Assembly: GCF_022829405.1 (NCBI RefSeq)
Contig: NZ_JAKSXW010000146.1
Coordinates: 1 to 64,000 of the forward strand
From: Methylobacterium sp. J-076
GTDB taxonomy: Bacteria; Pseudomonadota; Alphaproteobacteria; Rhizobiales; Beijerinckiaceae
DNA length: 64,000 nt
Direction: 5' to 3'
Shown here in pieces: positions 32,705 through 42,424 of this stretch. Under the pieces are notes generated by a model. That model saw only the letters and a program-made list of their open reading frames with translations. It was not told the origin of the DNA and searched no databases. The position numbers were made by a program, and so were the translations under genes. The number at the start of each line of letters is the position of its first letter. Position 1 is the first letter of the stretch.

Positions 32705-33592
32705 TCAGGGCGTACAGCCCTTGTCGGACTCCTTGGCCGGCTTGTCGGCCTCCAGGTCGAGGGCGGTCATGGTGCCGTTCAGGGCAAAGTCGCCGTAGTC
32801 GAGCTTGATCCGGCCGCTGACGCCGTTCTCGTAGAGGTCGAAGCTCAGCGTGTAGATCGGCGTGCGCTCGCCGACGCCCTCGGTGTAGTAGGTCAGCTTC
32901 ACGGGCCAGTGGCGCATGGCGGCGATGGGGCCGGACTGGAGCGGCTTGTCGCCCTCCCCCTCCGGACCGGTGGCCGCGCCCGTGGAGGCGGGCCCGATCA
33001 CCGCGAAGGTGTCGTAGACCTTCCGGCCGTCGTCGGAGCCGTCGTAGACCTTCACCGACAGGGTGGCCTGCCCGGCCCGCCCCGCTTCGACCAGCCGGCG
33101 CATGTGGGCGCTGGGGAAGAGGACCGGCCCCTCGCTGGTGAAGGGCTTGCCCTTGCCCTTGAGCTTCACGCTCAGCCCGTCGTCCCCCTCCGTCGCCGTG
33201 CCATCGACGGGGGCGGAGGTGCTGCCGTCCGAGACGGTGGTGGTCTTGAAGCGGAAGTCTCGCCCCTGCCCGCTCTCGAAGGTGGTGCTGCGCAGGTCCG
33301 AGACGCGGCTTCCGGTCTCGCCGGAGGTCAGCTCCGTGACCTGCCGGGTCTGCATCGTGTAGCCCCGGCAGGCATCGCCCCGGAAATCGATGACGATGCG
33401 CCCGCGGGCCGCCTCGACGGGGCGGCTGCCCGTGCTGCCGCCCAGCGACAGGTCGTAGACCGCCCGGTGGTTGGCGAGGATGACGGGGGGCGATGCGGGG
33501 GCCGCGGCCGCATCGGGCGGGGCCGGCGCCGCGAGCGCGGGGCCCGAGAGCACCAGCAGTCCGGCGAGGAGGCGTCGAGGCAGATGGGCCAT
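32705..33592 (-). CDS. eipB: Cell envelope integrity protein EipB (DUF1849)
   Basis: 295 aa with a signal peptide ending near ALA/AP (residue 22). Matches EipB, a periplasmic beta-spiral protein needed for envelope integrity in Brucella: NHRAVYDLSLG, GRIVIDFRGDACRGYTMQTR and a closing GCTP. C75 and C293 correspond to the family's conserved disulfide, one near the N-terminus and one at the very end. ATG 33592. No obvious operon partner. Confidence 0.88.
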   Translation of the reverse strand: MAHLPRRLLAGLLVLSGPALAAPAPPDAAAAPASPPVILANHRAVYDLSLGGSTGSRPVEAARGRIVIDFRGDACRGYTMQTRQVTELTSGETGSRVSDLRSTTFESGQGRDFRFKTTTVSDGSTSAPVDGTATEGDDGLSVKLKGKGKPFTSEGPVLFPSAHMRRLVEAGRAGQATLSVKVYDGSDDGRKVYDTFAVIGPASTGAATGPEGEGDKPLQSGPIAAMRHWPVKLTYYTEGVGERTPIYTLSFDLYENGVSGRIKLDYGDFALNGTMTALDLEADKPAKESDKGCTP

Positions 33593-33706
33593 CGGGGTCC
33601 AGGGTTTGCGGCCGACGCGGGATAGACAGCCCGGCGGTTCAGGACAATCCCCGCGCCGCCCCGGACGGCTTCACCAGGGGGCGAAGGCCGGGGCGGCGGG
33701 GTCGTC

Positions 33707-34852
33707 TCACTCGGTCGGGGTCTCGCCGGCGGGCGGCGTGCCGCCCTCGCCGGCCTCGGTGGCTGCGCCTTCGAAGCGCGGCCGGCGACGGCGACGGGGC
33801 TTGGGCGCGGGGGCCTCTTCCGCCGCGGTCTCGACGGCGGCCGGGGGCTGCTCGGGCTCGGGTGTGGCGGCGGCCGCGGCCGGGCGGGCCGGAGCCATCA
33901 GGAACGCGGGCAGGGCCGCAGCCGTCTCCTCCGCCACGGCGGCCGGCTCCTCGCGCCGACGCTCCCGGCGGGGGGTGGCGGTCTCGGCGGGGCGCTGGAA
34001 CTCGCTGCGGGGCGCCTCGGCGCGGAAGTCGCGGCGCTGCTCCTGGCGCTCGGACCGGTCCTGGCGCTCGGGGCGGTCCTGACGCTCCTGGCGGTTTTCG
34101 CGGTAGTCCTGCCGCTCGCCCCGGGAGCCCTCGGCCCGCTGGTAGTCCTGTCGCGGCTGGTCCTGGCGCGGCTGGTCCTGACGCGGTTGGTCCTGTCGCG
34201 GCTGATCCTGGCGGCCATTCTCCTGCCCGCGGTATTCCTGCCGCGGATATTCCTGGCGGTTGTAGTCCTGCCGGTTTCCGTCCTGGCGGCCGTTGTCCTG
34301 CCGCTGGCGGTCGCGGCCGTAATCCTGCCGGCCGGCGTTGTCCTGGCGCGGCTGGCCGTCGAAGCGGCGCTGGTCGCGGTTCTGGAAGCGGTCGCGGTTC
34401 TGGCGCCCGCCGTCCTGGTAGGAATCCTGGCGCGCCTCGTAGGGCTGGGATTGCTGGCCCGGATCGCCGTACTCGTCCTGCCCGTAGCCCTGGCCGTTAT
34501 AGCCCTGGCCATTGGACTGGCCGCCCTGGCCCTGGACCTCCTCGTCACCCTCTTCGCCGTCCTCGTCGAAGGCGCGCGAGGCATAGCCGCCCGCGATCGG
34601 ACGGCTCTGCTCCTGGGCGGCGCCGGAGATGATCCGGAAGTAATGCTCGCCGTGCTGGAAGTAGTTCTCGGCCGCCACGGGATCGCCGGCCGCCAGCGCG
34701 TCTCGGGCGAGCTGGGCGTACTTGTCGGCGATGTGCTGAGCGGTACCGCGGATCTTGACGTCGGGGCCGTTCGATTCGTACGAGCGCGTCAGCGGATTGG
34801 GACCCTTGGGGCGGTTGCGCCCGCGCATCCGTCGATTCTGGTTCGGTCTCAT
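33707..34852 (-). CDS. DUF4167 family protein with a long Arg/Gln/Asp-rich tail
   Basis: 381 aa. The N-terminal ~80 residues form the DUF4167 domain (MRPNQNRRMRGRNRPKGPNP, SNGPDVKIRGTAQHIADKYA, NYFQHGEHYFRII). The remainder is low-complexity: Gly/Gln-rich, then RQD-rich with four consecutive RQDQP units, then Glu/Arg and Ala/Pro-rich segments. The strongly charged tail suggests RNA or nucleoid binding, but the role is unknown. The first ~80 residues are the only part likely to fold. Confidence 0.85.
   Translation of the reverse strand: MRPNQNRRMRGRNRPKGPNPLTRSYESNGPDVKIRGTAQHIADKYAQLARDALAAGDPVAAENYFQHGEHYFRIISGAAQEQSRPIAGGYASRAFDEDGEEGDEEVQGQGGQSNGQGYNGQGYGQDEYGDPGQQSQPYEARQDSYQDGGRQNRDRFQNRDQRRFDGQPRQDNAGRQDYGRDRQRQDNGRQDGNRQDYNRQEYPRQEYRGQENGRQDQPRQDQPRQDQPRQDQPRQDYQRAEGSRGERQDYRENRQERQDRPERQDRSERQEQRRDFRAEAPRSEFQRPAETATPRRERRREEPAAVAEETAAALPAFLMAPARPAAAAATPEPEQPPAAVETAAEEAPAPKPRRRRRPRFEGAATEAGEGGTPPAGETPTE
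34146..34212 (-). repeat. 15-bp coding tandem repeat (RQDQP units) in the DUF4167 gene
   Basis: The plus-strand sequence shows GCGGCTGGTCCTG-like 15-mers repeated in phase about four times with few changes, encoding (RQDQP)4 on the minus strand. Likely to vary in copy number between strains. Confidence 0.8.
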
Positions 34853-35320
34853 CGGTCTTCAGTGACCCTCAGTTCACGCCAGACAAATTACAGGGACGTT
34901 CGGGTTCGCACGCGGCTTCGATGCGCCGTCCCGACGCGTTCTGCCCGAGAGCAGCCGTGCAAAACCTCGCACGAACCTCACCGGCCGCCTGATCCGCCCC
35001 TCGCGTCGCAGGCCGAGGGAGCGGCGCGGCACACAAGCAGGTTGTCAGGTTCGAGCGGTACCGGACCGGCGCGCGAGCCTCGCGTACACCCTGTTCCGGA
35101 TCTTGAGGGGGTCGGCAAACTACGTGGCGGCCGTGGTCTCCACCGACCCTATCGCGGCTCGTCTTAACGAAACGTTCGCGATCTTCAAGCGGACTCTATC
35201 GTCTCCAATGCGCACCAACAAGCTTTTTTCGAGCTTCCCGGCCCGTCGTCCCATCCGGAAGCACGGCGGAGCGCCGGGAGTGCATGGGGAACGGGGCTCC
35301 CGGCGGCCCTGTGCGGGACG
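34853..35320. other. 468-bp gap between the DUF4167 gene and prmC
   Basis: No convincing gene on either strand and no member of the repeat families. It should contain the promoter of the minus-strand DUF4167 gene (left part) and the 3' end of the prfA-prmC transcript (right part). Confidence 0.5.
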
Positions 35321-36196
35321 TCAATACCTGAATGTCAGGGCGCGGTCGTGCCCGGCCAGATCACGCGATAGTGTCTCGAAGATCAGGCCGTCGGCGATGC
35401 CGATATCCCGCACCGCCTGCGCCTGATCGTAGCCGATCTCCAGCACGACGGGCGCGCCCGACCTCGGCACCCGGCCCGCGGCGAGGCCGCCCAGGATCCG
35501 CCGGTAGGCGTCGAGCCCGTCCGCGCCCCCGTCGAGGGCGGCGCGGGGATCGTGCGCGGCCACCTCCCGGGCGAGGCCGGGGATCGTCCCTGCGGCGATG
35601 TAGGGCGGGTTTGAGACCACGAGGTCGAAGGGCCCGCGCAGGGCCTCGCACCAGTCCCCGCGGACGAAATGGGCCCGGTCGCCGACGCCGTTGACCGCGG
35701 CGTTGGCGCGGGCGGCCCGGAGCGCCGCCTCCGCGCGGTCCAGCCCCAGGCCGGTGGCGCCCGGCAGCTCCGTCAGCAGGGCGACGAGGATGCAGCCCGA
35801 GCCGGTGCCGAGATCGAGGATCCGCAGGGGCGCGCGCCGGTCGGGCAAGGCGGCCAGGGCCGCCTCCACCACCGTCTCGGTGTCGGGGCGCGGCACCAGG
35901 GTGTCGGGGACGAGGGCGAAGGGCAGGCCCCAGAACTCCCAGGCCCCGAGGATCCGCGCCACCGGCTCGCCGGCCGCCCGCCGGGCCAGCGCCGCGGCGA
36001 GGCGCGGCGCCGCCTCGCCGAGGGGGCGGTCCCCGTCGAGGGCGAGGTCGCGGGGGGTGAGGCCAAGGAGCCCCATGAGGAGGAAGCGGGCGTCCCGCGC
36101 GCCATCCGCGATGCCCGAGGCGGCGAGGCGGGCGGCGGCGTGGCGCAGGGCGGCGCGGCGGCTCGCGGAGGCGTCGAGGCCGCCCTCCCCGCTCAC
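35321..36196 (-). CDS. prmC: Release factor glutamine methyltransferase PrmC
   Basis: Methylates the GGQ glutamine of RF1 and RF2, raising termination efficiency. 291 aa with the AdoMet motif [16 protein letters not shown] and the NPPY active-site motif ([20 protein letters not shown]). GTG 36196 overlaps the prfA stop (GTGA), so enzyme and substrate are made from one message. The frame is open a long way upstream through prfA but that is another frame's gene. Confidence 0.94.
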   Translation of the reverse strand: MSGEGGLDASASRRAALRHAAARLAASGIADGARDARFLLMGLLGLTPRDLALDGDRPLGEAAPRLAAALARRAAGEPVARILGAWEFWGLPFALVPDTLVPRPDTETVVEAALAALPDRRAPLRILDLGTGSGCILVALLTELPGATGLGLDRAEAALRAARANAAVNGVGDRAHFVRGDWCEALRGPFDLVVSNPPYIAAGTIPGLAREVAAHDPRAALDGGADGLDAYRRILGGLAAGRVPRSGAPVVLEIGYDQAQAVRDIGIADGLIFETLSRDLAGHDRALTFRY

Positions 36197-37278
36197 GCCA
36201 TCCCCTCGGCGGCGAGCAGCTCCGCCTGATGCTCGGCGATCAGCGCGTCCACCACCTCGTCGAGGGCGGTGCCGGCCATCACCTCTTCGAGCTTGTAGAG
36301 GGTCAGGTTGATCCGGTGGTCGGTCACCCGCCCCTGCGGGAAATTGTAGGTGCGGATGCGCTCCGAGCGGTCCCCGGAGCCGACCTGCGCCTTGCGGTCG
36401 GCGGCCCGGACGGAATCCTTGGCGGTGCGCTCGGCGTCGTAGAGCTTCGCCCGCAGCAGCGACATCGCCCGCGCCCGGTTCTTGTGCTGCGAGCGCTCCT
36501 CCTGGACGAAGACCACGATCCCCGTCGGCATGTGGGTGATGCGGATCGCCGACTCCGTCTTGTTGACGTGCTGGCCGCCCGCGCCCTGGGCGCGCATCGT
36601 GTCGATCTTCAGGTCGGCGTCGTTGACGACGATATCGACCTCCTCCGCCTCCGGCAGTACGGCGACGGTGGCCGCCGAGGTGTGGATGCGCCCCTGCGTC
36701 TCGGTGTCCGGCACCCGCTGCACCCGGTGGGCGCCGCTCTCGAACTTCATCCGGGCGAAGACGCCCCGGCCCTTCACTTCGGCGATGACCTCGCGGAAGC
36801 CCCCCACCGTGCCCTCGCTCTCCGAGACCACCTCGACGCGCCAGCCCTTCGTCTCCGCGTACTTGGCGTACATGCGGAACAGGTCGCCCGCGAACAGGGC
36901 CGCCTCGTCCCCGCCGGTGCCGGCGCGGATTTCGAGGATGGCACTCTTCTCGTCGGCCGCATCCTTCGGAAGGAGCATCAGCTGCAGGGCGCGGTGGGCG
37001 GCCTCCAGCCCCTCCTCGGCCTCCGGCTTCTCCTCGGCGGCGAGCGCCCGCATCTCCGGGTCGGTCCCTGCCTCGTCGATCATCGCCTCGATGCCCGTCA
37101 GGTTGTCGAGGGCCGCCCGGTAGGCGCGGATCGCCGCCACCACGGGGTCGAGGTCGGACAATTCGCGCGAGAGCTGCACGACGGTCTCGGACTCGCCCTC
37201 GCCGGAGGCGAGCTGCGCGGTGACGAGGTCGTGCCGGACGAGGATGGCGTCGAGTCGGTCGGGGGGAAAAGGTATCAT
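36193..37278 (-). CDS. prfA: Peptide chain release factor 1
   Basis: RF1, which releases peptides at UAA and UAG. 361 aa with the catalytic GGQ at residues 234-236 ([13 protein letters not shown]) and the RF1-typical region [23 protein letters not shown] 37278 begins [10 protein letters not shown]; the frame is open another 134 codons upstream with no family similarity. Confidence 0.96.
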   Translation of the reverse strand: MIPFPPDRLDAILVRHDLVTAQLASGEGESETVVQLSRELSDLDPVVAAIRAYRAALDNLTGIEAMIDEAGTDPEMRALAAEEKPEAEEGLEAAHRALQLMLLPKDAADEKSAILEIRAGTGGDEAALFAGDLFRMYAKYAETKGWRVEVVSESEGTVGGFREVIAEVKGRGVFARMKFESGAHRVQRVPDTETQGRIHTSAATVAVLPEAEEVDIVVNDADLKIDTMRAQGAGGQHVNKTESAIRITHMPTGIVVFVQEERSQHKNRARAMSLLRAKLYDAERTAKDSVRAADRKAQVGSGDRSERIRTYNFPQGRVTDHRINLTLYKLEEVMAGTALDEVVDALIAEHQAELLAAEGMA

Positions 37279-37729
37279 CGCCCGGTTGTTCTGTGGGGAC
37301 GTCGGTGTGTCGCCCTGGTTCCGCGAGGGGGTACAACCCCGGCGGAAGGTTTCGCAAGGTGGCAGGGGGCGCAACATGGGCCTGCCCCGCCATCGGGAAC
37401 GTGGCCGGAGGCGGGCGCGCCCTGCCGCCAACGCCGCCATTGCGCGCAACGCGAAGCATTCCAGACGGCGCCGCCTCGTCCGGATGAGCCGCGCTCTGGA
37501 GCGCTTCGGCCCCGCCCCGCAACGACGGGGGTGGCGGGCGGGGACGTTCGGGGATGCAGACCGCCGGTCCCACCCTCCCCCCCTCATCCTGAGGTGCCGG
37601 CGCGCAGCGTCGGCCTCGAAGGAGGGCCGCAGCCGGCCGCGCGATCCCTGGAGCCCTCCTTGGAAGCGGCTTCGCCGCACCTCAGGATGAGGTCGAGGGG
37701 TGGGACCGACTCACCCTCAGACACTTGCG
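37279..37729. other. Gap between prfA and ptsP
   Basis: No gene supported. The left ~300 bp should hold the prfA promoter; the right part is the palindromic repeat at 37582-37692, which ends 37 bp before the ptsP stop. Confidence 0.5.
37582..37692. repeat. CCTCATCCTGAGG-type palindromic repeat, copy 2
   Basis: 111 bp bounded by CCTCATCCTGAGG (37582-37594) and CCTCAGGATGAGG (37680-37692), with GGCCTCGAAGGAGGG and GAGCCCTCCTTGGAAGCGGC inside. Confidence 0.9.
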
Positions 37730-39991
37730 CTAGATCGGCACGCCGTTGTCGTGGGCGTAGGCGGTGAGCAGCGGGCGCAGGGTCTGGCCGTCGTGCATGG
37801 AGGCCATCTCGGCCTCGATCAGCCGGGCGACCTCACCCGCGTCGAGGCCCAGCACCATCGCCTTCACGGGGCCGATGGCGGCGGGGGACATGGAGAGGTT
37901 GCGGAAGCCGAGCCCGATCAGCGCCATGGCGTCGAGGGGGCGTCCGCCGATCTCGCCGCAGACCGTCACCGGGCAGTCGGCCGCGTTCGCCCTCTCCGCG
38001 ATGAGGCGGAAGGCCCGCAGGGCCGCCACCGAGAGCGGATCGAACCGGTCGGCCACGCGCCGGTTCTCCCGGTCCACCGCGAACAGGAACTGCATCAGGT
38101 CGTTGGAGCCCACCGAGAGGAAATCCGCCTCCCGGGCGATCTCGTCGATCTGGAACAGGAGCGAGGGCACCTCGACCATCGCCCCGAGCTCGCAGGGGTG
38201 GGGCAGCGGATAGCCGTGCCGGGCGAGGTGGGCCTTCTCCCGCTCCACGATCTCCCGCGCCTGGGTGAATTCGTGGACGGTGGCCACCATCGGGAACATG
38301 ATCTTCAGGGGCCGCCCCTCGGCCGCCTTGAGGAGCGCGCGCAGCTGCATCCGCAGCAGGGCGGGCCGGTCCAGGCCGATGCGGATCGCCCGCCAGCCGA
38401 GCGCCGGGTTCTCCTCCTCCAGCTTGGCCATGTAGGGGAGGATCTTGTCGCCGCCGATGTCCAGGGTGCGCACGGTCACGGGCCGCCCGCCCGAGGCGGC
38501 GAAGGCCTGCCGGTACAGCGCCTGCTGCTCGGCGGCCGAGGGCATCCGCTGCGCCACCATGAACTGCAGCTCGGTGCGGAACAGGCCGACGCCCTCCGCC
38601 CCGGTCTCCTCCAGATGGCTGAAGTCGATCAGCAGCCCGGCATTGAGGTGGAGCCCGACCTTCATCCCGTCGCGGGTGACGGCCGCCACGTCGCGCAGGG
38701 CGCGGTACTGCTCCTGCCGCCGGGCGCGCAGGCGCACCATCTCGGCGTAGGACGACTCGATCTCCGGGCCGGGGCGGACGTGGATCTCCCCCGCCACGCC
38801 GTCCACGATGATCGCGTCGCCGGATTCGCACAGCGCCGTGGCGTTCTCCACCTCGCCCACGGCGGGGATGCCCAGCGCCCGCGCCACGATGGCGACGTGG
38901 CTCGTGGGCCCGCCCTCTTCCAGCACGATCCCGCGCAACGTGCCCGAATCGTAGTCGAGGAGCGCCGCCGGGCCCATGGTCCGCGCCACCAGGATGGCGT
39001 TCTCGGGCAGGGCCGCATGCCCCGCCGCCCCCGGGCCGATCAGGGCGCGCAGCAGGCGGTTGGCGAGGTCGTCGAGGTCGTGCAGGCGCTCGCGCAGGTA
39101 CGGGTCGGACTGGCGCAGCATCCGCGCCCGGTTGTCCGACTGCACCCGCTCCACCGCGGCCTCGGCGGTGAGGCCCGAGGCGACGGCCTCGCGCATCCGC
39201 CGCAGCCACCCCTGGTCGTGGGCGAACATCCGCACGGTCTCGAGCACCTCGCGGGACTCGGCGGTGCCGATGCGGTCCCCCCGCTCCACCAGGGCGTCGA
39301 TGGCCGAGCGCACGCTGCCGATGGCGGAGTCGAGCCGCTGCACCTCGCGGTCGACGTTCTCGGCGATCAGGGTCTTCACCACGAGGCGCGGCTCGTGCAG
39401 CACCACGTGGCCGAGCCCGATCCCGTCCGACAGGGCGACGCCCCGCGCCATCACCGGGCGCCTCGAGGCGGCGCTCGCCTGCGAGCCGAGCCCGTCGAGC
39501 TCGCCCGAGGCGATCATCTCCGAGAGCACCATCGCGGTGGTCTGGAGCGCCTCGATCTCCTCCTCGGAATAGACCCGGTAGGTCTTGTTCTGGACGGTCA
39601 GCACGCCGAGCGTGTGCCCGGCCCGCAGCAGGGGCACGCCGAGGAAGGCGTGGTAGACCTCCTCCCCGGTCTCCGGCCGGTAGGAGAAGGCCGGGTGCTT
39701 CTGCGCGTCGGACAGGGCCAGGGGCTCGGCCGTCGAGGCGATCAGGCCGACGAGGCCCTCGTCGGCGCGCAACCGGGTGAGATGCACCGCCTCGCGGTTC
39801 AGGCCCTCGGTGGCGAAGAGTTCGAGGATGTTGTCGTCCCGCAGGACGTAGACCGAGCAGACCTCGGCCACCACGTTCGCCGCGATCAGGACGACGATCC
39901 GGTCGAGACGCGCCTGCGGGCTCACCGGCTCCGCCATGGCTTCGCGGAGGCGGCGCAGCAGAAGGCGCGGGCCTCCGAGCGCAGCGGGCAT
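37730..39991 (-). CDS. ptsP: PEP-protein phosphotransferase EI-Ntr (PtsP)
   Basis: First enzyme of the nitrogen PTS: autophosphorylates from PEP and passes phosphate to NPr and EIIA-Ntr. 753 aa: N-terminal GAF domain (about 20-165), then the EI swivelling domain with the phospho-His H365 (EEGGPTSHVAIVARALGIPA) and the PEP-binding barrel (GLFRTELQFM, VGSNDLMQF, VTVCGEIGG). ATG 39991 chosen as it starts MPAALGGPR shortly before the GAF domain; ribosome site weak. Downstream of lysC on the same strand, as in many alphaproteobacteria, but a strong terminator separates the two. Confidence 0.94.
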   Translation of the reverse strand: MPAALGGPRLLLRRLREAMAEPVSPQARLDRIVVLIAANVVAEVCSVYVLRDDNILELFATEGLNREAVHLTRLRADEGLVGLIASTAEPLALSDAQKHPAFSYRPETGEEVYHAFLGVPLLRAGHTLGVLTVQNKTYRVYSEEEIEALQTTAMVLSEMIASGELDGLGSQASAASRRPVMARGVALSDGIGLGHVVLHEPRLVVKTLIAENVDREVQRLDSAIGSVRSAIDALVERGDRIGTAESREVLETVRMFAHDQGWLRRMREAVASGLTAEAAVERVQSDNRARMLRQSDPYLRERLHDLDDLANRLLRALIGPGAAGHAALPENAILVARTMGPAALLDYDSGTLRGIVLEEGGPTSHVAIVARALGIPAVGEVENATALCESGDAIIVDGVAGEIHVRPGPEIESSYAEMVRLRARRQEQYRALRDVAAVTRDGMKVGLHLNAGLLIDFSHLEETGAEGVGLFRTELQFMVAQRMPSAAEQQALYRQAFAASGGRPVTVRTLDIGGDKILPYMAKLEEENPALGWRAIRIGLDRPALLRMQLRALLKAAEGRPLKIMFPMVATVHEFTQAREIVEREKAHLARHGYPLPHPCELGAMVEVPSLLFQIDEIAREADFLSVGSNDLMQFLFAVDRENRRVADRFDPLSVAALRAFRLIAERANAADCPVTVCGEIGGRPLDAMALIGLGFRNLSMSPAAIGPVKAMVLGLDAGEVARLIEAEMASMHDGQTLRPLLTAYAHDNGVPI

Positions 39992-40052
39992 CGTATCGTC
40001 GTTCCAGCGTCGGTGGGCGGCCGTGGCGTCGGCCCCCTGCAACCTTGGCGCC

Positions 40053-40088
40053 AAACGCCCCGGGACGGCAATCCGTCCCGGGGCGTTT
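40053..40088 (-). terminator. Strong terminator after lysC
   Basis: Perfect 16-bp stem AAACGCCCCGGGACGG / CCGTCCCGGGGCGTTT with a 4-nt loop, 45 bp downstream of the lysC stop. On the minus strand the stem ends in GTTT. It should insulate ptsP from lysC transcription. Confidence 0.85.
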
Positions 40089-40133
40089 AGTTCATCTGGG
40101 CACGCCTTTCGACAGGCGGCGCCCGGCCGGGCC

Positions 40134-41369
40134 TCAGGCCTGGTCCAGCCCGTAGAGGGAATGGAGCGTGCGCACGGCCAGCTCGGTGTAGGCGGCGTCG
40201 ATCAATACCGAGAATTTGATCTCGGAGGTGGTGATCGCGCGGATGTTGATGCCCTTCTCGGCGAGCGCCCGGAACGCCTTGGCGGCGACGCCGGCATGGC
40301 TGCGCATCCCGACGCCGATGGCCGAGACCTTCACCACGTCCGTGGCGCCCTCGATCTGGGCGTAGCCGATCTGCCCGCTCGCCTCGTCGAGGATGGCCCG
40401 GGCGCGCTGGTACTCCGCCGAGGGGACCGTGAACGTCATGTCGGTGGTCGACTGGTCGCCCGAGACCGTCTGGATGATCATGTCGACGTTGATGTTCGCG
40501 TCGGCCAGGGGGCCGAAGATCGCGGCGGCGACGCCGGGGCTGTCCTTGACCCGGCGCAGGGTGATCTGCGCCTCGTCCCGGGAAAACGCGATCCCGGTGA
40601 TGATCTGCTGTTCCACGATGTCGTCCTCGTCGCAGATGAGGGTGCCCGGGCGCGCGGCGTCCGGCGGGTCGAAGGAGGAACGGACGGTGGTCGGCACCCG
40701 GTGCACCATCGCGAGCTCGACGGAGCGCACCTGCAGCACCTTGGCGCCCAGCGAGGCCATCTCCAGCATTTCCTCGAAGGTCACGCGCTCCATGCGCCGG
40801 GCCTTCGGCACGATCCGCGGATCGGTGGTGTAGACGCCGTCCACGTCCGTGTAGATGTCGCAGCGCTCGGCGCCGATCGCCGCCGCCACGGCCACCGCCG
40901 AGGTGTCCGAGCCGCCGCGGCCGAGGGTCGTCACCCGGCCGCTCTCGGCGTGGATGCCCTGGAAGCCGGCGATCACCGCCACCTCGCCCCGGGCGAACCC
41001 GGCATCGAGGTTGGCGGAGGGGATGTCGGCGATGCGCGCCGAGCCGTGAGCCTCGGAGGTGAGGACCGGGATCTGCCAGCCCTGCCAGGAGCGCGCCTTC
41101 AGCCCCTCCTTCTGGAGGGCGATGGCCAGCAGGCCCGCCGTCACGAGTTCGCCCGAGGCGACCACGGCGTCGTACTCGGCCGTGTCGTAGAGGGCGTTGG
41201 CGTCCTTCACCCACTCGACCATTTCGTTGGTCTTGCCCGACATCGCCGAGACGATGACGGCGACCTCGTAGCCGGCCGCGACCTCACGGGCCACGTGGCG
41301 CGCGACGTTGCGGATGCGGTCGAGGTTCGCGACGGACGTGCCGCCGAATTTCATCACCAGACGGGGCAT
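40134..41369 (-). CDS. lysC: Aspartate kinase
   Basis: Phosphorylates aspartate, opening the lysine/threonine/methionine pathway. 411 aa with the kinase signature MKFGGTSVANLDRIRNVA at the start, GRGGSDTSAVAVAAAIGA in the middle and two ACT domains in the C-terminal ~150 residues for feedback control. ATG 41369. The asd gene for the next step is in the same window at 58161-59198, but not linked. Confidence 0.96.
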   Translation of the reverse strand: MPRLVMKFGGTSVANLDRIRNVARHVAREVAAGYEVAVIVSAMSGKTNEMVEWVKDANALYDTAEYDAVVASGELVTAGLLAIALQKEGLKARSWQGWQIPVLTSEAHGSARIADIPSANLDAGFARGEVAVIAGFQGIHAESGRVTTLGRGGSDTSAVAVAAAIGAERCDIYTDVDGVYTTDPRIVPKARRMERVTFEEMLEMASLGAKVLQVRSVELAMVHRVPTTVRSSFDPPDAARPGTLICDEDDIVEQQIITGIAFSRDEAQITLRRVKDSPGVAAAIFGPLADANINVDMIIQTVSGDQSTTDMTFTVPSAEYQRARAILDEASGQIGYAQIEGATDVVKVSAIGVGMRSHAGVAAKAFRALAEKGINIRAITTSEIKFSVLIDAAYTELAVRTLHSLYGLDQA

Positions 41370-41625
41370 TCTTCGAACGTTTCCAAGCCCGTGCAGCCGG
41401 AGCGGGCGTCCCGCCGAAGACCGGCCGGGGCCCGGCCCCGGACGGGTGTCGCGGGTACTCGCGCCGGTCCGCACTGTCAACGTCCGGCCAAGCCGCGAGG
41501 GTGTCCGCCGCCGCCCTCGGGGCCGTGCCCGAGCCCATGGCGTCCCCCCGGCGCGACAGCCGCGCCGCTTGCGCTCGCCCCCCAGATGGGGTGGAGGTCG
41601 CGGCGGATCGAAAAGGGGCGGCCTC

Positions 41626-42378
41626 ATGTTGGCGCGGGAGAATGCGGGCGGGTTCGTCGACCGGGAGGAGGTCGCGCGGTTCGATGCCCTGGCCGCCACG
41701 TGGTGGGACGAGGCCGGGCCGATGCGGGTGCTGCACCGGTTCAACCCGGTGCGCCTCGGCTATATCCGCGACGCCCTCTGCCGCCACCACGGCCGCGACC
41801 CGCAGGCGCCCTTCGCCCTCGACGGCCTGACCGTCTGCGACGTCGGCTGCGGCGGTGGCGTCCTGTCGGAGCCCCTGGCCCGGCTCGGCGCCACGGTGAC
41901 GGGGCTCGACCCGGCCGAGCGCAACCTCGCCGTCGCCCGCGCCCATGCGGAGGCCGCGGGCGTGCCGGTGGATTACCGGGCGCAGACCATCGAGGAGGTG
42001 GTCGCCTCCGGGGCCACGTTCGACGCCGTGCTGATCATGGAGGTGGTGGAGCACGTCTCCGACATGCCGGCCTTCGTGCGCAGCGCCTGCGCCGCGGTGA
42101 AGCCCGGGGGGCTGCTGTTCGCGGCCACCCTCAACCGAACGATGCGCTCCTTCGCCCTCGCCATCGTCGGCGCGGAATACGTCCTCGGCTGGCTGCCGAA
42201 GGGCACCCACGATTGGGGGAAGTTCGTGAAGCCCGACGAGTTGTCCGCCGCGATCCGGGCCGGGGGGCTCCGCGTCTCCGACACGGCCGGCGTCGTCTAC
42301 AACCCCCTCGACGACGGCTGGCGCATCGGGCGCGACACGGCGGTCAACTACATGCTGAGCGCCGCGCGGCCGGCGTGA
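41626..42378 (+). CDS. ubiG: Ubiquinone biosynthesis O-methyltransferase UbiG
   Basis: SAM-dependent O-methylations in ubiquinone synthesis. 250 aa; DALAATWWDEAGPMRVLHRF is the family N-terminal signature, and the AdoMet motif is VCDVGCGGGVLSEPLARLGA. Later landmarks are EVVEHV and GTHDWGKFVKPDEL. ATG 41626; the frame opens farther upstream into the lysC region. Divergent from lysC with 256 bp between. Confidence 0.95.
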   Translation: MLARENAGGFVDREEVARFDALAATWWDEAGPMRVLHRFNPVRLGYIRDALCRHHGRDPQAPFALDGLTVCDVGCGGGVLSEPLARLGATVTGLDPAERNLAVARAHAEAAGVPVDYRAQTIEEVVASGATFDAVLIMEVVEHVSDMPAFVRSACAAVKPGGLLFAATLNRTMRSFALAIVGAEYVLGWLPKGTHDWGKFVKPDELSAAIRAGGLRVSDTAGVVYNPLDDGWRIGRDTAVNYMLSAARPA

Positions 42379-42424
42379 ACAGGCGCCCCCCTGCGCCGTT
42401 GACCGGCGTCAGAAGGAGTGCCCG

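Noticed and set aside
33493-34632. A 379-codon Arg/Gly/Pro-rich plus-strand frame
   Set aside because: Shadow of eipB and the DUF4167 gene; no family features.
34187-35167. A plus-strand frame with a very hydrophobic, membrane-like translation
   Set aside because: It is the complement of the Gln/Asp/Arg-rich repeats of the DUF4167 gene; Leu/Val/Ala runs are what RQD-type codons give when read on the other strand.
35103-35426. A 107-codon plus-strand frame between the DUF4167 gene and prmC
   Set aside because: No family resemblance, overlaps the 3' end of prmC on the other strand, and lacks a ribosome site.
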